The translations under genes and the position numbers were made by a program. The notes under the pieces were generated by a model, which was given only the letters and a program-made list of their open reading frames with translations, was not told the DNA's origin and ran no database searches. A stretch of 6,819 bases of DNA from Phycisphaerae bacterium (GTDB taxonomy: Bacteria > Planctomycetota > Phycisphaerae > Sedimentisphaerales > Anaerobacaceae): positions 1 through 6,819 of the forward strand of contig DAOUVA010000242.1 of NCBI GenBank assembly GCA_030667885.1, written 5' to 3'. Numbering within the stretch: position 1 is the first letter of the stretch; each line of letters starts with the position of its first letter. Shown here one piece after another: positions 1 to 6,283 of this stretch.

Positions 1-3
1 AAC

Positions 4-77
4 AGGCGGCGGCCGGATTCGAACCGGCGAATAACGGTTTTGCAAACCGTCGCCTTAGGCCACTTGGCTACGCCGCC
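4..77 (-). tRNA. tRNA-Cys (anticodon GCA)
   Basis: Read on the minus strand this folds into a complete cloverleaf. The acceptor stem is GGCGGCG paired with CGCCGCC. The D arm is closed by GCC/GGC. The anticodon stem ACGGT/ACCGT carries loop TTGCAAA, giving anticodon GCA (cysteine). The variable loop is 5 nt (TATTC), and the T arm is GCCGG-TTCGAAT-CCGGC. The unpaired base after the acceptor stem (position 4) is U in the RNA. A U73 discriminator is a known identity element of tRNA-Cys and supports the assignment independently. The CCA end is not encoded, since the next bases read GTT, so it would be added post-transcriptionally. The gene is divergent from the efflux operon. Confidence 0.97.
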
Positions 78-95
78 AAAGTCAATTATTCTTTG

Positions 96-124
96 ATTCT
101 ACAATTTAATGTCTTATTCGGCAA
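96..124 (-). promoter_or_regulatory. sigma70-like promoter of the tRNA-Cys gene
   Basis: On the minus strand, TTGCCG (119-124; 4 of 6 to the -35 consensus) and TAGAAT (96-101; 5 of 6 to the -10 consensus) are separated by exactly 17 bp. Transcription would start near position 89, leaving a short leader of about 12 nt before the mature tRNA 5' end at 77. Spacing, quality and location all fit a housekeeping promoter. It is predicted from sequence only. Confidence 0.6.
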
Positions 125-158
125 TAAAATTAGCTTTTATTTTATTTTGGAGATTATT

Positions 159-186
159 GCAATATTTTGGCAGACAAAAACGTCTA
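159..186 (+). promoter_or_regulatory. candidate ECF-type promoter of the efflux operon (shared element, copy 1)
   Basis: GCAATATTT (159-167) is followed 17 nt after GCAAT by CGTCTA (181-186). The same arrangement, ungapped and identical at 23 of 28 positions, occurs at 6015-6042 upstream of the second TolC-like gene. A CGTC-containing -10 element and an AA-containing -35 element about 16-17 bp apart are typical of ECF sigma factors, so a promoter is the simplest reading. A T-rich run (135-148) lies just upstream, like an UP element. Initiation would be near 192, with about 130 nt of leader before the start codon at 322. A small inverted repeat (AGAC 172-175, GTCT 182-185) overlaps it, so an operator or RNA element is the alternative. 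No convincing sigma70 promoter was seen in this leader. Confidence 0.45.
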
Positions 187-321
187 CACTTTTACGAATA
201 GTGTCTAACTATTATTTTCAGAAAGTTAATATTATGAACCTGCACTTGTTTGATGACAAATGTACAGGAAGTTGTGGTGTTCTTAAAAATACACAGAACA
301 CTTTTTTATGCAGGGATATTT

Positions 322-2217
322 ATGCGACAGATGTTTATAAAGAACTCGAATGAGCAAAGAATATGCAGGGGTAAATGTTATCTGGTTACTTTGCTGATAA
401 CCTGTTTGGTTTTTGTTCAGGTTGGATGCCGAACACCATCGGAGCATCGTCAGGAAGCCGATAAAGTTGCTTCTGATATTATTACGGAAAAGCAGAAAGA
501 AGCTCTCGGAAAGACAGAACCTTTCAGTATTGAGCGCCCAAGTGATATACTTCGACGCCGGCTTCTGACTGAACAGCAATTGCTTTATTCAAGTGAAGCT
601 TCATTGGGTACTGACCAGCTTGAACGCATCGAGTACTGGCCCAAGGATGAATATCCTCAGGCCGGTTCCTCACCTGATGCCAACATCCCGATAGATCCCA
701 ACAATCCTTTGAAGATTACTTTGGTTGATGCTTTGCAGATAGGGGCGCGCAATAGCGATGAATATCAAACACGTAAGGAAGACGTTTTTAGCGCAGCGCT
801 GGATCTGGATCTGGAGCGGAACGACTTTCGAAATATCTTCAGGGCTCAGACGGACAGCTTAATGACCTCGGACACCTCAGGAAGCAGCACAGTTACGACT
901 GTTGAGAACAGTGGGATAGCAGGTGTAACCCGGACTTTGGAGAATGGAATCGAACTGGGTGCTGCTCTGGCGATTGATTTGGCGAATTTGTTGACTCAGG
1001 GCGGCGCATCTTCACTCGGTTTAACAGCCGACACAACGGTATCCATTCCATTGCTGAGAGGTGCCGGAAAACATATAGTGATGGAGCCTCTCACGCAAGC
1101 CGAGCGGAATGTGGTCTATGCCACCTGGCAGTTTGAACGTTTCAAGCGGACTTTTGCTGTCAATGTAGCCCAGGATTACTTTGTTGTACTGCGTCAAATG
1201 GACTCGGTAGACAATTCGGAGGATAATTATCGCAGCGCAATTGCATCAGCCCGTTGGTCGCGGAGACAAGCTGATGCAGGTCGGATTACTCAAATCGATG
1301 TGGATCGGGCAACACAGCGTGAGTTGGAGGCACGTAATGGTTGGATATCCGCAAAAGCCCAATACAGGAACCGTCTCGATGCGTTCAAAAGTGCGATTGG
1401 CCTTCCCCCAGATGCACGTTTAGAACTCGATCCGAACGATTTGGAGCAACTACGGGCCCGAACATCAGGAATGGTTAAAGCTGTTGTTGAGGGAACTGAA
1501 TCCGAGGCGCCGCAAGAGACGCCCCCAGCGGATGCGCCCATTGAATTAGTCCTACCGAGCGATGAGGAAGTAGGCCCACTGGAGATTGATGAGTCTCTGG
1601 CGATGCAATTAGCATTGGATAACAGGCTGGATTTACGTGCAGCCATCGGGTCGGTTTACGATGCACAAAGACAGGTTATTGTTCGGGCTGATGCCCTCAG
1701 GGCGGATTTAACGTTGGGAGGAACCGCCACTTATGCGGACGATGACGATGGCAGTCAGGGTTTTGATGATGCCCGTTATACAGCATTGCTCTCGTTGGAT
1801 CTTCCGATAGAAAGGACGGCAGAGCGCAATGCCTATCGCAAAAGTCTCATCAATCTGGAACAGGCTACGAGGAATGTCCAAATACTCGAAGATCAGACCA
1901 AGCTTGCGATTCGTACTGAACTCAGGACGCTGTTGGAGTCTCGTGAAAGCCTTAAAATCCAGGCCCTCTCAGTCGTTGTTGCAGAGAGCCGTGTTCGAAG
2001 TAGTACTATCTTCCTCGAGGCCGGAAGGATCGAGATACTTGCATTACTCGATGCCCAGGATGATTTGCTTTCAGCACAGAACTCATTAACTTCAGCAACC
2101 ATAAACTATCGAATAGCAGAATTGGCCTTGCAGCGAGATATGGGGCTGCTCCAAATAGATACAAATGGATTATGGCGAGAATTTTCGCCGGAGGTAATTA
2201 ATAATGTCGAGCAATAA
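322..2217 (+). CDS. TolC-family outer-membrane efflux lipoprotein
   Basis: Predicted outer-membrane factor, the exit duct of a tripartite exporter. I chose the ATG at 322 (631 aa) because AGGGA at 312-316 sits 5 nt upstream; the frame is open back to an ATG at 250, but that start has no ribosome site and would bury the signal peptide. Residues 20-34 are hydrophobic and end in QVGC with Cys36, a lipobox with an unusual Q at -3, so lipidation is likely. Residues 37-129 form a polar extension without TolC similarity. Two outer-membrane-efflux repeats follow, about 130-385 and 424-610, joined by an acidic, Pro-rich linker (about 388-423). The second repeat ends with the family-typical 'GRIEILALLDAQDDLLSAQN' stretch and long amphipathic helices. 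At over 600 aa it is longer than most TolC proteins (about 420-490 aa) because of the extension and linker. It is the first gene of the operon, and its last 14 nt overlap the adaptor gene. The family call is firm; the substrate is unknown. Confidence 0.93.
   Translation: MRQMFIKNSNEQRICRGKCYLVTLLITCLVFVQVGCRTPSEHRQEADKVASDIITEKQKEALGKTEPFSIERPSDILRRRLLTEQQLLYSSEASLGTDQLERIEYWPKDEYPQAGSSPDANIPIDPNNPLKITLVDALQIGARNSDEYQTRKEDVFSAALDLDLERNDFRNIFRAQTDSLMTSDTSGSSTVTTVENSGIAGVTRTLENGIELGAALAIDLANLLTQGGASSLGLTADTTVSIPLLRGAGKHIVMEPLTQAERNVVYATWQFERFKRTFAVNVAQDYFVVLRQMDSVDNSEDNYRSAIASARWSRRQADAGRITQIDVDRATQRELEARNGWISAKAQYRNRLDAFKSAIGLPPDARLELDPNDLEQLRARTSGMVKAVVEGTESEAPQETPPADAPIELVLPSDEEVGPLEIDESLAMQLALDNRLDLRAAIGSVYDAQRQVIVRADALRADLTLGGTATYADDDDGSQGFDDARYTALLSLDLPIERTAERNAYRKSLINLEQATRNVQILEDQTKLAIRTELRTLLESRESLKIQALSVVVAESRVRSSTIFLEAGRIEILALLDAQDDLLSAQNSLTSATINYRIAELALQRDMGLLQIDTNGLWREFSPEVINNVEQ
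2190..2195 (+). promoter_or_regulatory. Shine-Dalgarno site of the adaptor gene
   Basis: GGAGGT lies 8 nt before the ATG at 2204 and inside the end of the preceding coding sequence. It is the strongest ribosome site in the operon. It fixes the adaptor start and confirms that the 14-nt overlap is real. Confidence 0.8.
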
Positions 2218-3949
2218 TATAAAAAACGGTCGTAGTAGTCTCAAGTCTCCAAAAGTTGTTGGAGCTATTGTAATTGTTTCCCTAATCTGCATAATTGTGT
2301 TATGGCTCAAAGTAGTCAGGGGCAGTGAGCAGGCTGGCAGCGATCTTGTGACTTTTATTGCAAAACGAGGACCTCTTACTATCAGTGTGCTGGAGTCCGG
2401 CACTATAAAGCCGAGGGAACGCATCATCATCAAAAATGAGCTTGAAGGAAGAACGTCTATCATTAGCCTCCTTTCTGAAGGTACACAAGTCAAGAAGGGA
2501 GACCTGCTGGTTGAGCTGGATGCAAGTACTCTTGCAGATGCCATGATAGACCAGGAAATCAGTATGCAGAATGCTGAAGCGGCTTTTATAGATGCGAACG
2601 AGGCTTTGGCGGTTGCGGAGAACCAGGCACAAAGCGATATTGATATCGCAAAGCTGACATTAACATTCGCCGAGCAGGATTTACAGCAATACAAGGAAGG
2701 TCAGTATCCTAAGGATTTTAAGACTGCAAACAACGAAATAACATTGAGAGAAGAGGAGCTTACGCGTGCACAAGAGACCCTCGAGTGGTCTCAGAAGTTA
2801 TTCGAGGAGAAATATCTCTCCAACACGGACTTACAAGCTGACAAACTGGCAGTGACCCGCAGTAATAACAACCTGGAACTGGCCAAGGAAGAACTCCGCT
2901 TGCTGGGGGAGTTCACCCGCCAGCGAAATATCGATCAGTTTGAGAGCGATTTCCACCAGGCGAAGATGGCTCTGGAGCGGACGCAGCGCAAAGCCAAAGC
3001 CAATGTTATACAGGCGAAGGCGGGTCTTAAGGCTAAAGACCTTGAATATATACGTCAGATAACCAAATTGGAAAAGATCAATGACCAGCTCGGTAAGGCT
3101 AAAATATTGTCTCCAGCCGATGGGATCGTAATCTATGCATCCAGTGCCCGAAGAGGAGGCTTCCGTGACAATCGAGAACCGTTGGATGAAGGCGTCGAAG
3201 TTTTCGAGCGGCAGGAGCTGATATATCTTCCCACTGCCACCTCAACCATGGCTGAGGTGGATATTCATGAAGCAAGTCTTGAGAAGGTTCGATTGGGGCT
3301 TCCTGCAATAGTAACGGTTGATGCACTGCCGGGTAAGACTTTTTTCGGCAGTGTCGGCCGCATCGCCCCCTTGCCTGATCCACAGAGTATGTGGATGAAT
3401 CCTGACCTGAAGGTCTATAACTCAGAGGTTTACCTGGAAGGTGATACGCCCGATCTACGCACAGGAATGAGCTGCAAAGTAGAGATCATCGTACAGCAGT
3501 ATGAGGAGGCTGTTTATATTCCTGTTCAGGCGGTTATCCGCATTGCAGGGCAGCCGGCCGTATATGTTGTAAAAGATGGAACTATCGAGGAACGTGAGGT
3601 AACAATCGGCCTTGATAATAACCGGATGATTCGAATTATAGATGGAATCCAGGAGGGTGAAGTTGTGCTTTTGACGCCTCCATTAAAATCCGCATCTATC
3701 GAAGATGCATCTGGGGTCATTAATAGCGGGAGGGCTGAGTCCAGTGGCGAGATGGATGCTCTGAAGCAGCGGATAAACGAACAACTCAATGGTGAGAATG
3801 GAATACGGACAGAGCAACCAGATACACCTTTGGATATGGAAGAGCGGCGTGAGATGCAGCAGCAGTTACTCGGTACCGGTAAGGAGCAGGAAGATAGCCA
3901 GAAACAGGGAAGAGATGTAAGACCGCAAGGAACAGAGAGGAATCGGTAG
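2204..3949 (+). CDS. HlyD/MacA-type periplasmic adaptor (membrane fusion protein)
   Basis: The 581-aa protein is predicted to be anchored in the inner membrane by one N-terminal helix (residues 18-38, after a basic Lys/Arg-containing start) and to bridge the ABC permease to the outer-membrane factor. Order of parts: first lipoyl half about 57-106 (GTQVKKGDLLVELD at 93-106); a long alpha-helical hairpin about 107-298, rich in Glu, Lys, Gln and Ala; second lipoyl half from A299 (AKILSPADGIV); beta-barrel about 345-435; membrane-proximal domain about 438-495; and a hydrophilic Glu/Gln/Arg-rich tail (about 505-581) with no recognisable domain. The hairpin tip carries W195...L199......S206, matching the spacing of the RLS motif that AcrA and MacA use to dock TolC, but with Trp in place of Arg. 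The stop TAG abuts the ATPase ATG directly. It is longer than MacA (about 370 aa) because of hairpin and tail. The family assignment is solid. Confidence 0.93.
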   Translation: MSSNNIKNGRSSLKSPKVVGAIVIVSLICIIVLWLKVVRGSEQAGSDLVTFIAKRGPLTISVLESGTIKPRERIIIKNELEGRTSIISLLSEGTQVKKGDLLVELDASTLADAMIDQEISMQNAEAAFIDANEALAVAENQAQSDIDIAKLTLTFAEQDLQQYKEGQYPKDFKTANNEITLREEELTRAQETLEWSQKLFEEKYLSNTDLQADKLAVTRSNNNLELAKEELRLLGEFTRQRNIDQFESDFHQAKMALERTQRKAKANVIQAKAGLKAKDLEYIRQITKLEKINDQLGKAKILSPADGIVIYASSARRGGFRDNREPLDEGVEVFERQELIYLPTATSTMAEVDIHEASLEKVRLGLPAIVTVDALPGKTFFGSVGRIAPLPDPQSMWMNPDLKVYNSEVYLEGDTPDLRTGMSCKVEIIVQQYEEAVYIPVQAVIRIAGQPAVYVVKDGTIEEREVTIGLDNNRMIRIIDGIQEGEVVLLTPPLKSASIEDASGVINSGRAESSGEMDALKQRINEQLNGENGIRTEQPDTPLDMEERREMQQQLLGTGKEQEDSQKQGRDVRPQGTERNR

Positions 3950-4675
3950 ATGGCTGAACAAGTTCTTCCAAACGACCATCAGGAAATTGTTCAGCTCAAA
4001 GAAGCGCGCAAGGTTTACCAGATGGGTATGCAGGAGGTTAATGCCCTGGCGGGTGTTACAATCTCTTTCAAAAAGGGCAGCTTTTGGGCGATTATGGGCC
4101 CCAGCGGGTCTGGAAAAAGTACTATGATGAACATTCTCGGGTGTCTGGATCGGTTAACTTCCGGTCAATATTATATCGAAGGGCAGGACGTCAGTCAGCT
4201 CGACGACGATTCACTTAGCGAGCTTCGGCTCAAACATCTCGGATTTATCTTCCAGAGCTTCAACCTGATTCCGCAGTTGAGCGTTCAGCGGAACATAGAG
4301 CTGCCGCTCTATTATCTTGGATGGGATGCCGAACAAAGCGCTAAGCGCGCTCGCGAGCTTGCCGATGAGGTTGGGCTCGGTGATAGATTGGACCATCGAC
4401 CCACGGAACTCTCCGGTGGGCAAATGCAGCGGGTAGCTATCGCCAGAGCACTTGCTAATGATCCACAAGTGATTTTTGCCGACGAACCGACTGGGAATCT
4501 GGATTCGATAACGGGCGAGCAAATCATGGAAGTTTTGGCGAATTTGAACCGGCAGGGCAAAACTATCATTATGGTCACACATGAGTCAAATATTGCGGCA
4601 TATGCTGGTAGCCGGCTGCATATGATTGACGGAGTAGTTGATAGAATTGAAGTGAGTTCACATGAGACAAACTAA
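3950..4675 (+). CDS. ABC transporter ATPase, MacB/LolD type
   Basis: This 241-aa cytoplasmic nucleotide-binding subunit powers the exporter by ATP hydrolysis. All motifs are intact: Walker A GPSGSGKST (50-58), Q-loop Q102, signature LSGGQ (154-158) followed by MQRVAIARAL, Walker B VIFADEP (174-180) with catalytic Glu179, D-loop region NLD (183-185) and switch His211. The 'ADEPTGNLD' sequence is characteristic of the LolD/MacB/FtsE subfamily that pairs with FtsX-type permeases. In E. coli MacB this domain is fused to the permease; here it is a separate protein, as in LolCDE. The ATG at 3950 follows the adaptor stop with no gap, with AGAGG (3936-3940) as a modest ribosome site. The 3' end overlaps the permease gene by 14 nt. 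A specific name (lolD or macB) is not justified; the adaptor and outer-membrane partner favour MacB-like efflux. Confidence 0.96.
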   Translation: MAEQVLPNDHQEIVQLKEARKVYQMGMQEVNALAGVTISFKKGSFWAIMGPSGSGKSTMMNILGCLDRLTSGQYYIEGQDVSQLDDDSLSELRLKHLGFIFQSFNLIPQLSVQRNIELPLYYLGWDAEQSAKRARELADEVGLGDRLDHRPTELSGGQMQRVAIARALANDPQVIFADEPTGNLDSITGEQIMEVLANLNRQGKTIIMVTHESNIAAYAGSRLHMIDGVVDRIEVSSHETN

Positions 4676-5930
4676 GTTCGTAAGAAATATCTGGCTCGGC
4701 ATTGAGAATCTGCTGCTTCATAAGCTGCGTTCGTTCCTGACTATGCTGGGTGTTGTTTTCGGGGTTGGAAGTGTGGTGGCCATGTTATCTGTAGGAGAAG
4801 GCGCCAGCGCAGAAGCCCTTGATCAAATCCGTAAGCTGGGGAGTAACAATATTATCATCTCATCTGTCAAGTCCGCGGAAGAGGAACAGGCCACTACTAC
4901 TCATTCGCATATGAGTATTTACGGGCTTTTGTATGAAGATCATGTCAGAATAGCAGAGAGCTTCGGGAGTATCCGACAGGTGGCACCTGTGAAGCTGATT
5001 CGAAAGGAAACACGTCTGCGTGAAAGGGCGATGGAACTGCGGGTAGTTGGGACGACACCAGAATGGTTCGATCTTGTTCCTCGTGAGGTTATTGCCGGGC
5101 GGGTGCTTTTGCCATCGGATGCGGAAAAGCAAGCCCCAGTGGCTGTGCTGACTGAATTTGGGGCCCGAAAAATTTTAGCAACCGAGCATTCTATAGGCCA
5201 GACAATCCGCATCGGCGGCGACCAGTTTGAGGTTATCGGCATCGTCAAAAGCGAAAGCGGACAGGCCGGAAACATTCAGATTCCTGACCAGCAGGTTGAT
5301 GTATATATTTCCATTGAGGTGGCGCGTATATACTTCGGCGATGTATTTACGAGGCGTACATCGGGTGGAGATGAACGGGAAAAAGTGGAGCTGCACCAAA
5401 TCATTGTCCGAGTGAATGACTCTGGCAGTGTTGAGGGCACGGCGGTAGGTATAGAACAGATGTTGGGGCGGTTTCACAAGAAAAAGGATTATTTGGTTAG
5501 CGTTCCTCTGGCTTTGCTCAAGCAGGCCGAAGCTACCAAGCGAACTTTTAATATTGTACTGGGGTCGATCGCGGGTATAAGCTTACTCGTAGGTGGAATC
5601 GGGATTATGAATATCATGCTGGCCTCCGTAACAGAACGCACCCGTGAGATAGGAATAAGGCGTGCTATCGGTGCCAAGCGGAAACAGATTATCTATCAGT
5701 TCCTCATTGAAACTGTAGTTCTTTCGACCATGGGGGGTATCATTGGTTTGGGTGTTGGTGTTCTTATCCCGCTGTTAATAACTTACTTTTCCGGCATGAT
5801 TACTGTTATCACCTTGAAAGGGATTTTACTGCCGCTTCTAATCAGCATGACTATCGGCATCCTATTCGGGTTGTATCCCGCCATGAACGCCGCCAAAGTA
5901 GATCCTATCGTAGCTTTGAGACATGAATAA
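4662..5930 (+). CDS. MacB/FtsX-type ABC transporter permease
   Basis: This 422-aa inner-membrane permease has the four-helix FtsX/MacB layout. TM1 is about residues 25-44 (FLTMLGVVFGVGSVVAML), preceded by a basic amphipathic N-terminus. A large periplasmic domain (about 50-290) follows, then TM2 (about 297-322), TM3 (about 344-377) and TM4 (about 388-410). The cytoplasmic loop RTREIGIRRAIGAKRKQI after TM2 and the C-terminus YPAMNAAKVDPIVALRHE are family hallmarks; the loop is the coupling element facing the ATPase. Size matches a MacB permease half without its ATPase. The ATG at 4662 lies inside the ATPase gene, and the upstream ribosome site (AGTGAG, 4651-4656) is weak, so translation probably depends on coupling to the ATPase gene. 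It would dimerise, bind two ATPase subunits and push substrate from the periplasm or outer leaflet through the adaptor and outer-membrane factor. The substrate is unknown. Confidence 0.95.
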   Translation: MRQTKFVRNIWLGIENLLLHKLRSFLTMLGVVFGVGSVVAMLSVGEGASAEALDQIRKLGSNNIIISSVKSAEEEQATTTHSHMSIYGLLYEDHVRIAESFGSIRQVAPVKLIRKETRLRERAMELRVVGTTPEWFDLVPREVIAGRVLLPSDAEKQAPVAVLTEFGARKILATEHSIGQTIRIGGDQFEVIGIVKSESGQAGNIQIPDQQVDVYISIEVARIYFGDVFTRRTSGGDEREKVELHQIIVRVNDSGSVEGTAVGIEQMLGRFHKKKDYLVSVPLALLKQAEATKRTFNIVLGSIAGISLLVGGIGIMNIMLASVTERTREIGIRRAIGAKRKQIIYQFLIETVVLSTMGGIIGLGVGVLIPLLITYFSGMITVITLKGILLPLLISMTIGILFGLYPAMNAAKVDPIVALRHE

Positions 5931-5962
5931 TGTATTAGATGATATATTCTAAATTCACAAAC

Positions 5963-6013
5963 AGGTCTATCTCCAAACATTTTTTACAGGCCTTAAAAGT
6001 TTTTTATTTTTTT
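5963..6013 (+). terminator. possible weak intrinsic terminator after the permease gene
   Basis: AGGTCT (5963-5968) can pair with AGGCCT (5988-5993) over six base pairs including one G-U pair, followed five or six bases later by a run of T (6000-6013, 13 of 14 T). The 19-nt loop and short stem make it poor by usual standards. It is plausible only because it lies just past the operon end and just before the next promoter-like element. Confidence 0.25.
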
Positions 6014-6014
6014 C

Positions 6015-6042
6015 GCAATATTTGTACAGGCAAAAGCGTCTA
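6015..6042 (+). promoter_or_regulatory. candidate ECF-type promoter of the second TolC-like gene (shared element, copy 2)
   Basis: GCAATATTT (6015-6023) and CGTCTA (6037-6042) have the same 17-nt spacing after GCAAT as at 159-186, with 23 of 28 bases identical and no gaps, although the flanking intergenic DNA is far more diverged. A T-rich run (6000-6013) is immediately upstream. Initiation near 6048 would give a long leader of about 236 nt before the ATG at 6284. Just downstream is the palindrome TAACGGTTA (6046-6054), which could be an operator and is not kept intact in copy 1. Confidence 0.45.
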
Positions 6043-6283
6043 TTCTTAACGGTTAGAGACTATATATCTTAATTGTAGTTGACTTATTTTTCTGAAAATA
6101 GTTGCATAAATCGATGAAAATGTGTATTTTTACAGAAATATGTGATGTGAAGTTTTCTGACGAAACATTAAAAATGGGGGCGGTTTTGGTAGATGTTTTT
6201 TATATTATTTTCTGATTTATAACTTTATAATAGGCAAAATATTAATAAATATTAAAGCAGGAATCGTATTGGAGAAAAATATT

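Larger units (their letters stand above)
5931..6283 (+). other. AT-rich intergenic region between the efflux operon and the second TolC-like gene
   Basis: This 353-bp stretch is strongly AT-rich. It contains a possible weak terminator (5963-6013), the second copy of the shared promoter-like element (6015-6042), a further block resembling the first leader (6084-6097, TTATTTTTCTGAAA, compare TTATTTTCAGAAA at 212-224), and a 33-codon open frame from ATG 6114 to TGA 6215 with no good ribosome site. GGAGA at 6271-6275 serves the downstream gene. No RNA gene or other coding region was recognised. Confidence 0.7.

Noticed and set aside
4..77. tRNA-Cys as an integration site for a mobile island carrying the efflux genes.
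   Set aside because: Elements usually insert at the tRNA 3' end, which faces left out of the window here. No integrase, no duplicate tRNA 3' end and no direct repeat was found on the efflux side.
159..224. c-di-GMP (GEMM) or another known riboswitch in the shared leader, suggested by the CAGGCAAA-like sequence.
   Set aside because: The surrounding conserved stems and tetraloop-receptor features of GEMM are not present, and the only pairing seen is a four-base AGAC/GTCT stem. A promoter explains the conserved spacing better.
250..321. Upstream in-frame start at 250 for the first TolC-like gene (24 extra residues).
   Set aside because: No ribosome site precedes 250, whereas AGGGA is well placed before 322. 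The extra residues would also push the lipoprotein signal peptide away from the N-terminus.
2170..2694. Antisense open frame of 174 codons across the duct/adaptor junction.
   Set aside because: It lies opposite two well-supported genes, has low-complexity Ser/Ala composition and no recognisable domain, so it is a shadow of the coding strand. Other antisense frames, such as 3099-3383 and 4211-4582, were dismissed likewise.
5935..5952. TTAGA...TCTAA inverted repeat just after the permease stop as a terminator.
   Set aside because: The stem is five pairs, almost all A-T, with an 8-nt loop and no following T run.
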